From: Gonatopus flavifemur
Lineage: Eukaryota; Arthropoda; Insecta; Hymenoptera; Dryinidae
Assembly: GCA_018340375.1 (NCBI GenBank)
Contig: JAFFJZ010000051.1
Coordinates: 974,501 to 1,038,500, forward strand
Direction of reading: 5' to 3'
Length of the DNA stretch: 64,000 nucleotides
Both the position numbers and the translations under genes were made by a program. The notes below the pieces were generated by a model. It was not told the DNA's origin, ran no database searches, and was given only the letters and a program-made list of their open reading frames with translations. Position 1 is the first letter of the stretch, and every line of letters begins with the position of its first letter. Positions 1 through 12,002 of this stretch are shown here, one piece after another.

Positions 1-2109
1 ATCCAAGGGGGTCGTGGTGGATTGAATCGTTGTGCCCCACGTAAAAATGGTGAAAGGAAGTCAGGCTAGGCCTGATGACCCCTTATGTGTGTGCACTGAT
101 CGACCAGTAGCTATTGAGTTCATTCGGAGTTGTTATTTCTCTGTTCGGCGAACAAGTCAGTCGTCCTTCGCCGGCTGTTTTCCTTGATGTGTGGGGTGAT
201 GCCGTCGAAGCCCAGCTTTTGTATTTCATCTTCATCTTGGGAATATATGTTCTCATTTACTATACCCCACCTTTGTTTCACGTTCTCCTCTCACTCGCCC
301 CCTCTACGCGGTTTGGATTAGCTTTGGATAATTTGTGGGCTCATAATTAATACTTTTGTACTTCATTCATCTGTGATCTCCTCTCGACTTCAATGGATGG
401 CCCCTTCTGGGTCAATCTGGCGCCCTTTTCGAGCTCAGTTCGAGACTCTTCGTTTGATTCTGTGTGTCAATTCATTTTCCGCACTGTTGTACGACGGAAG
501 GGGGAACATCGACCTGAATTCTATAACGGCTAGCACCGCTAGTAACCTTGAATTTATTTTTCCTCAAAAGTAAGCCGTGATAATACACACACATATATAT
601 AATCGTAACATCGGTACAAAATCAACAGAATTTTTTTCTCCACACTCACGAATAATAGGGGAGAGGGGAATGCAACTCAGTATTTGATATTCAATTAACA
701 TCGTAGAACTCTGTTATTATCAGTACGAAGGTAATGGTGTATTCTTTTTCTCCCAAAATCCGTATTATAATCGTCCGAGATGTCTCTCCGTCTTACTGTG
801 TTGGAATGTACGGAACATGTTTGTTGTGCAAGAAGAATGTTTGTATTTTCTTTCTTCGAACGCCGCTTATCTAACGAGAATAGTTTTACTGATATTTGAT
901 GAGATCATACGACAGTGTGAAATTTTCATTTGTACGAGATTATACACCAGAGGTGTTTTTACTGGTTTCGATGTTTCACGTGATACGATCATCGGAAGAA
1001 TGTCATACTTGGAAATGCACAATTTGTGGGACCCTAGTACGGTACAGTTAATATGTGATTATAATAAATTGATAAGTGATTTCAATTCATCATCGTGCAA
1101 AAATTAGAGAATTTCTATGTTCACATAGAGTTTCACTGGTTTCAGAAACAATGATGGAAATTGATGATTCTGATGGATAACTGATGGAATTCAATGTGGA
1201 ATCAGAATCAGGAGTCGATAACAAAATAGAACATATGTCGTGAACATCCGACCCAATTTGAGACTCACAAGAGATTGAGGAAATTGCTATCGCTGATGAT
1301 GATGATGATAATAACGACATGCAAGAAGAAGGAAACGATGCTGTTGAAATGCTACTCCAAGACATATCGGGAATGAATTCTCCTGTTCAAGTTCAGGGAA
1401 TTGATTCGAATCTTGGAGGTGAAATATAATGAGAATGAACAAGTCCAGTAGATGATCAGTTTATCTGTTTCTTTCTATTATCTTTTGTTCAACAATGATC
1501 GGGGATCTACTTTGTCACAAGCTCCAACCTCGAATATTCATCATAGTCAGTATGAATAGGAACATAAACGACTTTCTTGGCATATTGAAGATGAAGTCGA
1601 GACCCATGATACCGATGATAATGATGATGATTTTACTGTTATCGACAGTATTGCTGTTGCTAATGGAGCAGGTGCTGATTCCTGTACTCAATGTGAAGTA
1701 GTTCAACATTTCATCCATTTGAGAGTGATCATCTGCCTCTTCCTATCTTATTTCCTTGAATGGTTGGGAATTGAACTCTCTTAGAGCCTCAACATCGCAC
1801 ATACATAATTGTCAGTACGGCGGGGGGGGGGGGGGGGGGTTTGGGTGTCAGGATATGTGGAAGATAACAAGAAGAATTGTATCACCGATAATAACAATAC
1901 CAACGATGATGATGATGATGATACAGAAGTCATCAACAACGTTGCTGTCAATAACGCTATGGATCATGATAACGATCAACATGATTTCGGAAGAGTCGAC
2001 AATGAAGATGATGAATGTCGTGGAGTGCTACCACCAGGGCAAATGTTTGTCATATGCAATGAACATAACCGGTATTTTAAAAACTCAATACCCAGGGACG
2101 CGATATGAT
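1..2109. other. No recognisable gene; acidic-repeat relic and poly-G tract
   Basis: I recognise no gene here. Short open frames exist on both strands but none has family features, and several of the longer ones lack an ATG start. From about 1,100 to 2,110 the plus strand reads in several broken frames as acidic runs rich in Asp, Glu and Asn (GAT and GAC codon runs near 1,295, 1,610 and 1,905). Because this lies directly upstream of the polymerase B relic and on the same strand, it may be a decayed N-terminal part of the same Polinton gene, but no motif supports that. Confidence 0.4.
1822..1839. repeat. Poly-G homopolymer (18 G)
   Basis: An uninterrupted run of 18 G residues. Runs of 14 G also occur at 54409-54422 and 59505-59518. 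Such tracts are prone to length error in sequencing and can form quadruplexes; the exact length should not be trusted. Confidence 0.9.
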
Positions 2110-2539
2110 TCTAAAATTCCGAATCCCAATCAACCGTACTTCAAATTCATTGGTATGGTTTGGAGGAGCATCCCGAGATATTCACACCTATCTCACAAGC
2201 CAAGCTCAGGATTATATTGGTTGGACTTTTTCAGCCGATACCTTGATTCAGGGTCTTGTATGAAGATCTTTTCGTCCCGTACGTGAATTTCATTTTGGAG
2301 ATTCGTGGGATTTATTGTCTGGGATCACACAAAGACTTCGAAATTTGCAAATTGACGATTCATGTGTGGTTGATGCTTGTATTGTCAGCGGTATCATGAC
2401 AGGTTGTGATAGGAGGAGCTTGATTCCTGGAAAAATTCCGAAAGCTCCGATTCCAACGATTCGTAACGATGAAGATAATCTTAAATTTTGGTTGGGATAG
2501 TGCTTGGCGCAGGGAATCAATGACTTAGAGGGCAGATAA
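2110..2539 (+). pseudogene. Polinton/Maverick DNA polymerase B, N-terminal fragment
   Basis: This is a decayed part of a protein-primed family B DNA polymerase of the Polinton/Maverick type. Reading the plus strand with a few frame changes gives a segment with DLFVPYVNFHFGD near 2,260-2,300, then a run around IDDSCVVDACIV, and PIPTIRNDEDNL near 2,445-2,485. The order matches the N-terminal region of Polinton polymerases, where a polymerase-specific domain precedes a conserved IxNxDxLC segment. In-frame stops and frame changes make it non-functional. The reading stops at the junction with the inserted block at about 2,540, and the next part of the same protein resumes at about 6,825, so the two fragments are halves of one gene split by insertion. 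The assignment rests on motif order, not on a database match. Confidence 0.55.
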
Positions 2540-3170
2540 CCGATCCAATTCGTTAGCCAAGCAAATATATCGAACGAATTCATTATGCTTCCTTCGTTTA
2601 GCCGATCGACGTTTCGGATCGATACGATCCTTCATCAAGATACAAAAATGATATAATCGTAGAGGTGAACAAACGTTGTTGGAAGAAAATTCATCTGGGC
2701 CCATCTAATCGGATGTGGGTAGTGTTTGAATTTTGGTTGGGATAGTGCTTGGCGCAGGAAATCAATGACTCAGAGGGCGAATAACCGATCCAATTTGTGA
2801 GCCAAGCAAATGTGTTGAACGAATTTATTATGCTTCTTTCGTGTAGCCGATCGACGTTTTGGATCGATACGATCCTTTATCAAGATACAAAAATGATATA
2901 ATCGTAGAGGTGAACAAACGTTGTTGAAAGAAAATTCATCCGGACCCATCTAATCGGATGTGGGTAGTTTTTGAATTTTGGTTGGGATAGTGCTCGGCGC
3001 AGGAAATCAATGACTCAGAGGGCGAACAACCGATCCAATTCGTTAGCCAAGCAAATGTGTCGAACGAATTTATTAAGCTTCCTTCGTGTAGCCGATCGAC
3101 GTTTCCGATCGATACGATCCTTTATCAAGATACAAGAATGATATAATCGTAGAGGGCGAATAACCTATCC
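2487..3170. repeat. Three tandem ~245-bp monomers
   Basis: Three head-to-tail copies of a roughly 245-bp unit begin near 2,487, 2,732 and 2,976; the last is cut short near 3,155. Each opens with TTTTGGTTGGGATAGTGCT, which also belongs to the flanking polymerase relic. It then carries AACCGATCCAATT, the palindrome-rich stretch around GATCGACGTTTCGGATCGAT, and a GTGAACAAACGTTGTTG block. Copies differ by scattered substitutions. The array sits immediately upstream of the retrotransposon and may represent repeated promoter monomers or a tandem duplication of the insertion junction. Confidence 0.85.
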
Positions 3171-3175
3171 AATTA

Positions 3176-3628
3176 GATGAGCTGAATGAACGACATCGAG
3201 GAGCATGTCACATTCTACTCTTCAACGTTGAAGAATCTTCGAGGGATGGGTCTCCTGATCATGTTATAGTTACTGATCTTCTTCAAAAAATCAGACCTGA
3301 TACTTACGACAATGTGCAGATTCGTCGTATCGGTAAAAAGAAGGATGCTTCTAAAACTCGTCCGATCTGTGTCACATTTGCATCACGGAACATACCCATT
3401 GAGATTCTTCGTAACAAATCGTTGTACAATGGTTCAATTAGAATATCGCAAGATCGTACCTTGAAGCAACGGAATCATCTGTCGAACTTACGTGAAGAGT
3501 TGAAAAATCTAAATGACCCTTCAAGGACTATTCGCTATTTCAATGGGATACCTAGGATAGTTCCTGCTCACCAAAGAAAAAACGCTCAATCGACCCTTTG
3601 GTGTATTATCAGAATGTTCATGGCTTGA
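3176..3628 (+). CDS. LINE ORF1 fragment, 5' truncated
   Basis: An open frame without stops runs from the monomer boundary to a TGA at 3626-3628. It encodes about 150 residues rich in Arg, Lys and Asn, with KIRPDTYDNVQIRRIGKK in the middle, followed by RPICVTFAS. This resembles the RNA-binding C-terminal half of ORF1 proteins of CR1/Jockey-type non-LTR retrotransposons, which bind the element RNA and chaperone reverse transcription. The N-terminal part, usually with coiled coil or zinc knuckles, is missing, and the frame simply opens into the tandem repeat. It overlaps the start of ORF2 in another frame, as is common in these elements. No zinc knuckle is visible, so the family assignment comes mainly from position. 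Confidence 0.5.
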   Translation, partial: DELNERHRGACHILLFNVEESSRDGSPDHVIVTDLLQKIRPDTYDNVQIRRIGKKKDASKTRPICVTFASRNIPIEILRNKSLYNGSIRISQDRTLKQRNHLSNLREELKNLNDPSRTIRYFNGIPRIVPAHQRKNAQSTLWCIIRMFMA

Positions 3629-6446
3629 GAACTAAACTTGATCAACTTCATTGCTCTGTTGCTATATCAGATCCATGTTATGATATTATTATCTTATCTG
3701 AAACCTGGCTGCGCGTGGATATTCTATCTTCTGAAATTGGTTTACATGGCTATGCAGTTTATCGTATGGATAGAAACGGACTCACCAGTCAATTTTCACG
3801 GGGAGGTGGTGTCTTAATCGCCGTTAAGGATACCCATCGGAGCTGTGTCGTCTCATCTTCTTATTCAAAAGTTGAACATCTTTACGTCAAAGTTTATTTT
3901 GGTTCTTTGTCGTTGTTGTTTGGGGCTGTCTACATTCCACCTTCTTCGGATTCTTCAATATACTTGGACCATTGTAAAAGCGTTGGCGAAATCCTTCTCA
4001 AGGAGAACTTTAACTCCTTATACTTATACGGGGATTACAATTTACCTCATATTTCCTGGAGCAATATTGATTCCAAATTATCTTTTTCAGTGTTACCTGG
4101 TTCGACTCTCAATGAAATGACTTCTGCGCAATATGTTCTCGAATATTTCAATGAATTGAATTTGTTTCAACTTAATACTTTCAGAAATTCTCATGGTAAC
4201 ATACTTGATCTTATTTTTTCTGATAACGATCGTATTGATGTCAATATTGCTCTGGATCCTTTTCTCGCGTGTGACAACTTTCATCCTTCTCTTGTATCTA
4301 AGCTCAACCTACGTGATAGTGTTTTACTGGTCCCCAATGAAATCATCAAATATAATTTTAATAAGGCGAATTACAGTGCAATTTGTGAATATTTAGGTTC
4401 TATCAACTGGGACGATGAATTGCGTAATCTTAATGTTATTGAAGCTGTTGATTTTTTGTATCTTCATTTATATAATGCAGTTGATTCATTCGTACCCAAG
4501 TATGTATCAAGGAATAGTTCTTATCCAAAATGGTTTTCTTCGGAATTAATTAAACTTATTCGTCAAAAGAAAATTGCTCACAATAGGTACAAAGAGTCAA
4601 ATTGCTTTGAAGATTACCTAATCTTTAGTCACTTACGAGCTCAATGTAAAGTTTTGACTCGCCAATGTTACTTGTCTCATCTTCATTACGTTCAAGGGTC
4701 CATTCCTACAAATGTCAAAAGCTTTTGGAACTTTGTTAATAGTAAGCGAAATCAGAACGGTATACCCCTGGTGATGCATTTAGACGGTACTATTGGCAAT
4801 ACTGGTATTGCTATTTCGAACTCATTTGCATCTTATTCCAGATCAGTCTATCAGAATTATCCCGTTGTTCCTTCTAATTTACCAGAATCTACTTTCAATG
4901 TCAATCTTTCCGATTTATCCATCAATATCGGTGAAGTGTTCAATAAAATCTCATCCTTGAAAACTTCTTCCGGTCCTGGTGATGATGGTATTCCTCCTAA
5001 TTTTCTAAAATCTTGCAAGTTCGTCATTTCTCGGCCTTTGTGGTTGATCTTCAACAGCTCTTTATCCTCTGGAATATTTCCTTCTCAATGGAAATCCAGA
5101 TTAATTACTCCTATCTTCAAATCTGGGGACCGTTCTGACGTGAGAAACTATAGACCGACTAGTATCATGAATGTTATGCCGAAAATTTTTGAAGATATAG
5201 TTACTGATAAAATAACACCACTGTTTTCTGATATTATTTCTGATTTCCAGCATGGCTTCACTTCTGGCAAATCTACCGTAACTAACTTGTCTATTTTTTC
5301 TCATGTTGTGTCCTCTGCGCTTGATCAAAATGCCCAAGTGGATACTATATATACAGACTTCTCAAAGGCTTTTGACAGAGTTGATCATAATATATTGTTA
5401 AATAAATTAAGTAATTTAGGTATTCGAAGCAATTTTTTGTCGTGGTTACAGAGTTATATTCTGAATCCTACGCAATCAGTTCGTGTCTCTCAATATTTCT
5501 CTGATTCATTTTTTGTATCCTCAGGTGTACCGCAAGGCTCACATCTAGGTCCTTCATCATTTATTATTTTCATTAATGATATCTCTACGATTTTCAAGTA
5601 CTGCACACATCTTCTTTTTGCTGATGACCTGAAACTGTTTATGATTATAGAACTTACAGAGATGCTCAAAATCTGCAATCTGATTTGGATCGGTTACAAT
5701 CTTGGTGTGTGCTATCTAATATGTCATTAAATCTCACTAAATGCCATGTGATGAGATTTCATAGAGGTAAAAATGCTATTTATTTTCCTTATAACTTGTC
5801 TCATTCTCTGTTATCACGTATAAATACTGTTCGTGATCTTGGAGTTTCATTTGACTCTCGTTTTAACTTCTCAGCTCATTACAATCACATAGTTGGTACT
5901 TCCATGAAATCTCTCGGATTCATCAAGCGCGTTTGTAAAGATTTTCGTGATCCTGTTGCACTTCGAACACTGTATTGTACTTTGGTTAGACCTCATCTTG
6001 AGTATGCGTCTCAAATTTGGAGTCCTCATCTAATTCGGGATTGTACAGACTTGGAAAGAGTTCAGCATAAGTTTCTGCGTTTTGCTGCCTATCAGATAGG
6101 CCGTCCGTTGAGCGTCACTTGTCATGATTACTCATTGATTATGGCTCTACTTAACTTGCCTCCCTTGGAATCACGTCGTTTGTTCAATGATTTTTCATTT
6201 TTGTATAAAATTGTTAATGGGAAAATTCGCTGCCCTCAACTGCTTGGACTTGTACGTTTTAATGTCCCTTCTCGTTTATTGAGGCGCCCTAAATTGTTCA
6301 ATCCAATTTCTTATAAATCGAGACACGGTTATTCTGATCCGGTAAATCGGATATCTATCCTAGCAAATTCTTACAGTGATGTGCTTGAATTATTTTCATC
6401 TCATTCTGATCTTAGGAATTCTCTTTCTCTGATTCGTCAAATTTAA
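3574..6446 (+). pseudogene. Non-LTR retrotransposon ORF2: endonuclease-reverse transcriptase
   Basis: This encodes the polyprotein of a CR1/Jockey-superfamily LINE, which nicks target DNA and primes reverse transcription from the nick. The N-terminal apurinic-type endonuclease shows YQNVHGLRTK, ILSETW and YGDYN (about residues 34-37 and 145-148 counted from 3,598). The DNFHP segment replaces the usual SDHxP motif. The reverse transcriptase follows with PGDDGIPPNFLK, motif A DFSKAFDRVDH, motif B SGVPQGSHLGP and catalytic FADDLKLF near 5,615-5,640. A frameshift at about 5,645 separates this from the C-terminal thumb region (RTLYCTLVRPHLEYA), which runs in another frame to the TAA at 6,446. There is no RNase H domain. 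No ATG fits the start: the frame is open upstream of 3,598, overlapping ORF1. With one frameshift and a cut ORF1 this copy is dead, but it is otherwise well preserved and looks fairly young. Confidence 0.85.
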
Positions 6447-6637
6447 TATCTAATTGTCCTTTTCACCTATAATTATACACGTTAACTGTTGTTGTAATAT
6501 AAGATGCATGTAGTCGAGCTTAACATGATGCTTAATGCTTTGATGTAAGATATATATAATGTGGTTCAAATAATTCATATTCTATGTACCAAAGGGTCTT
6601 TTATACCCGTATAAACAAAATAAATAAATGAATAAAT
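6447..6637 (+). other. LINE 3' UTR and (AAATAAATG)n-type tail
   Basis: After the ORF2 stop about 160 bp of AT-rich sequence leads to a short microsatellite tail around AAATAAATGAATAAAT at 6,618-6,637. CR1-like and related elements end in short tandem repeats instead of plain poly-A, so this marks the 3' end of the retrotransposon. The sequence directly after it belongs to the inverted monomer copy. Confidence 0.6.
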
Positions 6638-6817
6638 TTGTTAGCCGAACAAATGTATCGAACGGATTTATCATTCGATTATAACGATTATATCATTCTT
6701 GTATCTTGATAAAGGATCGTATCGATCCGAAACGTCGATCGGCTACACAAAGGAAGCATAATAAATTCGTTCGACACATTTGCTTGCCTAACAAATTGGA
6801 TCGGTTATTCGCCCTCT
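6638..6817 (-). repeat. Inverted copy of the upstream monomer
   Basis: Reverse-complement match to the core of the 245-bp monomers, including GATCCGAAACGTCGATCGGC and the end GGATCGGTTATTCGCCCTC. With the forward copies at 2,531-3,170 it forms inverted flanks around the LINE. Confidence 0.8.
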
Positions 6818-6824
6818 CAGATAA

Positions 6825-8930
6825 TCTCAGTTCACCTTGTTCCTTTGTAGCTGCTGATTTGTTTGCTCGGAGAGGTAAAGTTTGATCTGAGTTTCCGCAA
6901 AAAAAATGGAACGCGATCAGACAACACAGAGGGGCTCTGCAAAAATTTAGAGCGTAAGAGCTTGTACAAGAAGCAGGTGTTTAGATTTTTATTGAGGGTT
7001 GTGTGCTCAAAGAGATTGAATTGTTCTAGAACCTTCCCAGTAAAAGTGATATTTTTATAACTATTCATGGATTTGTAACATTGAGAAGGAATTAAAAAGC
7101 TTCATATCATGGAGGAGTCGAGTCACAATAAGGAAACGGTCGTGTGAATTACCCATAACATTTGTTATATTATCAAAAATTTCAACACTATGCACCAATT
7201 TTGGATTTGCTAGGTGCTGTCGGTCGTCATGGTTATTGTGATTCATGTGATGTTGTATATACGCGAGCAGGCGAACATAAATGCCCTCAACGGTGTGTGA
7301 CATGTCAAAAGAATCCTCCATGACATCCATGATTACCGCAAATTCACCGTGGAAATTGGATTCGTGGGGGTTTTGGTGAACTTTGTTTCAATTTCCATAC
7401 ACAAGTGGAATCAAATGATGAAGAATTTTATAGTACATGTACCGATTTCAGAGAATGTGAAAGTTATTCAGCTGTTGTGAAAAGTCAGAGGAATTCAGGA
7501 CGTCAAACAAATCGACATGTGTGTGGTGTATGATTCTGTGAAGTTTGTCGTTGTCAGGAACCATTCAATCACAACCGCTCCATCGAACCTTTGAAACCTC
7601 TCTCGTCTCAACCTCTACTGATCTTCTCATTCTACGATATTGGAATACAGCAAAATCTACGTGTTAAGGGTGGTCGTAGAACCCGCATTCATGTGCCAAG
7701 TTGTTGTGTGGTTCAGGAAGTATGTACATATTGTTTAAACGATGATGACTTATCTCAACATTGCATCCATTTTGGTGTTCGTGTATACACCTACCGTAGA
7801 GATCGCAATTATAACGCAATTGGTTCAATTGGCTCTTGCAAATCGACCAAAGTTTCAACGAACTCTTTGTATTGCGCATGATGTGAAAAGTTATGATGCG
7901 CAATTGATTCTCAAGTATATTGTAGGAGAAACGAATTCCAATTCAACATTGCTGAAACTGATCATGAATGGAACAGAGATTTCAGGAATGAAAATAGGAA
8001 GCACTATTTTTCTTGACAGTATAAATTTCCTCCCTATGGCCTTGAGTGAACTACCGAAAGCTCTCGGTCTTGATTAGGATATGGTGGGAGGTGTACTTCT
8101 ACATTCATTCAATACACCTCGGAATCAAAATTATGTAGGGCCTATACCTTCACTCGATTCTTATATAACGGACAGCATGAAAAATCGTGGAAGAGAAAAA
8201 TATTTGTCGTGGTGTAACGGAAAGTGCAACGATTCGAATTTCATTTTCAATTTCCAGGAAGAAATTATAACGTATTGCAAACAAGATGTTACAATTTTCC
8301 GTAAAGCTTGTATCCTTTCTCGTAAAATTTTCATGGAATGTGGAGGCGTGTGGCCTTTTGGAGGAAGTATAACTATTGCATCAGCATGTCCAAAAGTTTC
8401 TGGGAAGAATGTTCCAATGAAAAAAACCGTCGGAATCATCCCTCAAAGGGGGTATCGCTCTTCTCAGGATTACTTCCATAAAGCTAATCGATGGTTATCA
8501 TAGATGGAACATACATTGGGACATAGAATTCAATATGCATTACGAGGTCAAGAATTTCATCTTCCTCAAGGGATACTAGTAGATGGGTGATCAGTAGATG
8601 GGATACAGCATCGGAATGTGTATTCCAGTTACACGGAATGAACGTTATGGAAGAACTCTTGCGACAAATGGAAAAATTCCATTTGCTGGTTACATCCTGA
8701 CAACCATAAGGGGATGTAATTTCGATATGTTCCTTAATACTGATGAAGATATGCAAAAATCCATACACTGCGATAAGATGATAACACGTGCACCTTGATA
8801 TCCTCGGAACGCTTTTCTTGGGGGTCGAACAGAGAGTTATATCACTCAATATGATGTAAAAGAGGGAGAATCTCTGTATCCTCACATTTGTGAAACTGAC
8901 GAATTCCTTGTTGGTCGCCTTCAGGTTCAT
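6825..8930 (+). pseudogene. Polinton/Maverick DNA polymerase B, exonuclease and start of palm
   Basis: This continues the polymerase B relic. The first part reads with WNAIRQHRGALQ and ELVQEAGV (6,905-6,980), then a cysteine-rich cluster around HGYCDSCDVVY and EHKCPQRCVTC (7,230-7,310), typical of Polinton polymerases. The 3'-5' exonuclease follows: FYDIGIQQ where Exo I normally has an acidic D-x-E pair (Glu lost), AHDVKSYDAQLIL near 7,877-7,920 as Exo II, and YCKQDVTIFRKAC near 8,273-8,312 as Exo III. SITIASAC and GIIPQRGYRS lie downstream. A palm-entry segment GGRTESYITQYDVKEGE appears near 8,820-8,870, after which I lose the family. Stops and frame changes are frequent (for example near 8,077 and 8,501). 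No active-site DTD motif is seen, so the gene is truncated. Proofreading and protein-primed replication of the element were the ancestral role. Confidence 0.7.
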
Positions 8931-9505
8931 GTGGGTGGAGAAGAATGTCGTGGATTAACGGGCCCTGATCACAATTTGGACAAAATGGGCGATTCTTTTA
9001 CACACCGAACACTTTTCACACGACCCCTCTTGGATTTCTTTGAAAATTTTCTCATAGTTCCTACACCCAAAATAAGGATACACGTGTATCGGGTTTATCC
9101 TTCATTTTCGGTATTCCAAGAGATACAGGAATTCAAAATTTTACTCATTTCCCAATCAGACTAATTTTTAAACGATCATAACTTTGATTCTATCCATCAT
9201 AGGAACTCAAGTTCCCTTTTAATTCAAAGGTGATGGAACGAACTTCACATACAAAGAAGTATTAATCACAAAAACCCGTAAATTCATAGAGTTCTGAACA
9301 ATTGAAATGTTTAGAACGGATTTACTCACTGTTACCCATTTCGTAGATACTGGGAAGCTTCACCATCGTTTTCCGCGTTCAATTTCCCATCAAAAACACT
9401 CTTCCCATTACTCTGTGAGACGTATCGGAGGAATATGAATTTGTCGGGCCCCGACGTGTCAGGTAATAACGCGCTGCATCCTCTAGACTAAAGACTGTAT
9501 TAGTA
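8931..9505. other. No recognisable feature
   Basis: Follows the polymerase relic and may be degraded Polinton sequence, but I see no motif. Short open frames on the plus strand show no family signature. Confidence 0.4.
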
Positions 9506-10060
9506 CGATTAGTGTCACTGCTGTTTCAGTGGAACCAATAATGATCCGTCATTCTGCGAAGGTTTATGAAAGCTGGTATATAAAGAAAGACTCAAAGAAA
9601 TATGAGTTTCACGAGATGTATTGTGTTTTTATAGTACACAAATATATGCACACTACTAATGTATATCTGATTGAGGATTACAATTCATTCCATGATTTTT
9701 ACTATTCTAAAATCCTGTTGCAAAGGATACAATTTCGTTTATTAGCTCACCGTTTTCAAGAGACTATTACTGTTGAGGGTACCCAGAAGTTCCATTGTGT
9801 CAATCCAATATCGCTGCAAAAAGTAGAAAGAAATTATTTTCTCCGCACCAGGATTTTAGAATAGTAAGAATCATGGAATGAATTGTAAGTCTCAATCAGA
9901 CATACATTAGTAGTGTATATATATTTGTCTACTATGGAAACTCAATACATCTCGTTAAACTCATATTTCTTTGAGTCTTTCTTCATACACCAACTTTTAT
10001 AAACCTTTGTAGAATCACAGATTATCATCGGTCACACTGAAACAGCAGTTACACTCACTG
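9506..10060. mobile_element. Foldback MITE with ~210-bp arms, TA target
   Basis: Left arm from 9,506 pairs with the reverse complement of the right arm ending at 10,060. Shared text includes TGCTGTTTCAGTG near the ends, AAAGACTCAAAGAAATATGA, and CATTCCATGAT plus ATTCTAAAATCC at the inner edge. Arms are about 85-90 percent alike and flank a loop of roughly 140 bp (9,717-9,853). TA dinucleotides sit at both borders, as for Tc1/mariner-type insertions. The 111-codon open frame across it is a by-product of the hairpin, not a gene. Confidence 0.8.
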
Positions 10061-12002
10061 TACTCATCCATATGATGAATAAAATTCATTTATCCAACAG
10101 ACAGTGTGCGTACAGAAGAAAAACATGTAAACCTGTGTTTGTCAGAATAAAACGTGATGGATCTTTTGGCTCTCTTCCCTGTGGATATAAATTTAGGGAA
10201 TACATCATAACTTCCCTCTGTTCCCGTGAATTCCTGATTAAATAGGTGCAAGCTTCATAGTAATAATGATTTTCATACTTGTTTTGTTCTTATACTTCAT
10301 ATCTATGGATTCGCTACATATGAGTTTTTATTTTTATATATCTTCTCAGCCTTTCTTCTCACTGTTATATAAATTAGTGTATCATACACAAGATCTCCAC
10401 TCGAGGAATGCTGGCTCGTCTGAATCCGCGAAGTTATTATCATCGTCATCATCATCATCATCATCCAAGAATGGATTATAATTTCCCATGTTCTTGGAGT
10501 TTGAATCGTTCAGAAGAACGGAACGAAACGAAACTCAAACTCAAACTCAAACTCACGAGTTGAATCCCAAGTGGGCATTTTCTCAAATGGACTGATTGGA
10601 ACTGTCAAAGTTGTTTGAAGTATGTATGACAGAAATTTTGGGTCTTCAACATCTAACTATTCCGTTGTTTGTTCACAAATTGCGTGTCAATGAACGATTC
10701 TAGTTTCAGCAACATAATTTTTTATCTTATCTTTTGCGGAAAACAATCATATGAACTCCACCACTGCTCGTGTATATATACATTGATTATTATTTTTATT
10801 CTCATTACTCTTATTATCATTATTATCGGAATTTCTGAACCATTTAATGTATCACCTCTCAATTGATCTCAATAAAACAACATGAACAAATTGGAAGAAT
10901 GTCAAACTCTTCCCTCTTCTCTTTCCATGGAATTTAACGGCTCTGATGATTTCTGTTGAGTGCGGTTAACAATTATGTTCGGAATAGTATTGTATATATA
11001 ATACGCTCGCATGTGTGGATCGTTTTGAATGATCATTTTATGATTTTATATTCAATTATACGTGTCGATTCCACGCATACATATGAATTCTTCATTCCAT
11101 CACTATAGCGACCCCCCACGTCATCCTCACCCCTTCCTCAAAGCTGATTGATGAAAGGTATCGTACGGAGTTGCATTGTGGGGGGAGGGGTGGGGATGTC
11201 GTAGAAGAGAAGAAGGAAAGAACAGCACAAAAGAGGGCGTGAGAAAAGGACAGAAAAACAAAAGGGAAACCAAACAAACAAGTCACATGTTGGAGGAGCA
11301 CACTAAAAGGAGGCAAACATATGGAAGAATGAATTCAACATACCTCCATACCCCCTGGAGACCATCTCTGCACACACTTTTCTCACCCCACCAGGTTGAG
11401 GATGGATGGAGGAGCATGAGATATCATAAAAGAAGGAAAGGAACTGCCCGGAAGTCTCGGGAATTTTGCACAAAAAAAACTTTGGATCCCTCTCAGAGCA
11501 ATGACGGACCATTTCGAACTCCCGCGAACTCACGAGAATATAATCGAACTTACAAGCACTGCACAAACCTTCAATTGACTACAATCCAAACTACATCAAA
11601 TTGGGAATCCGAGGTGAATGAATATAGATGAATTTCCTTCCCAGAGATATTCAACACCATCTTGAGAAGAAAATAAAAAATAGAATGAGAGGGAAGAAAC
11701 GATCCCAGAAACGAAAAAGAAATCCCTAACACATGTGACCTATATAAATTCATGAGAAAATTCCCTCATAGAAATGTTTCACAGTCAATACACACATAGG
11801 GATTCGAGAGGGGAAGAAAAACTCAAATCCACTGGAAACAGTAATGACCAATAACTCTCATGTAAACCCACAACTCAACGAATTGGATGACATATTCAAC
11901 AAGCATACCTTCCATCTTTAGCTGTACCACAAGCACAGAGAAACCGACTCTTCCTCCGAACAAAATATCGTTATAGCAAGGAAAAAAATATACGTATACA
12001 TA
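10061..12002. other. Unassigned, with (CAT)n microsatellite
   Basis: No gene recognised. A CAT trinucleotide repeat lies at about 10,438-10,466. From about 11,090 to 11,760 the strand is purine-rich (GGAAAGAACAGC and similar) and gives long open frames of low complexity (151 codons at 11,176-11,631) without an identifiable domain. I do not call them genes. Confidence 0.45.

Larger units (their letters stand above)
2540..6824. mobile_element. 4.3-kb insertion block carrying a LINE, inside Polinton polB
   Basis: The block separates the two halves of the polymerase B relic. Its ends are related in inverted orientation: AACCGATCCAATT on the left and AATTGGATCGGTT on the right. The 7-bp string CAGATAA occurs at both borders (2533-2539 and 6818-6824) and could be a target-site duplication, although the monomer array blurs the left junction. 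Inside are the tandem monomers, a non-LTR retrotransposon on the plus strand and one inverted monomer copy. The nesting order is clear; whether the block moved as one unit is not. Confidence 0.55.

Noticed and set aside
9529..9864. 111-codon open frame
   Set aside because: Lies across a foldback MITE and has no domain.
11176..11631. 151-codon plus-strand frame
   Set aside because: Purine-rich low-complexity translation without domain or ATG/splice support.
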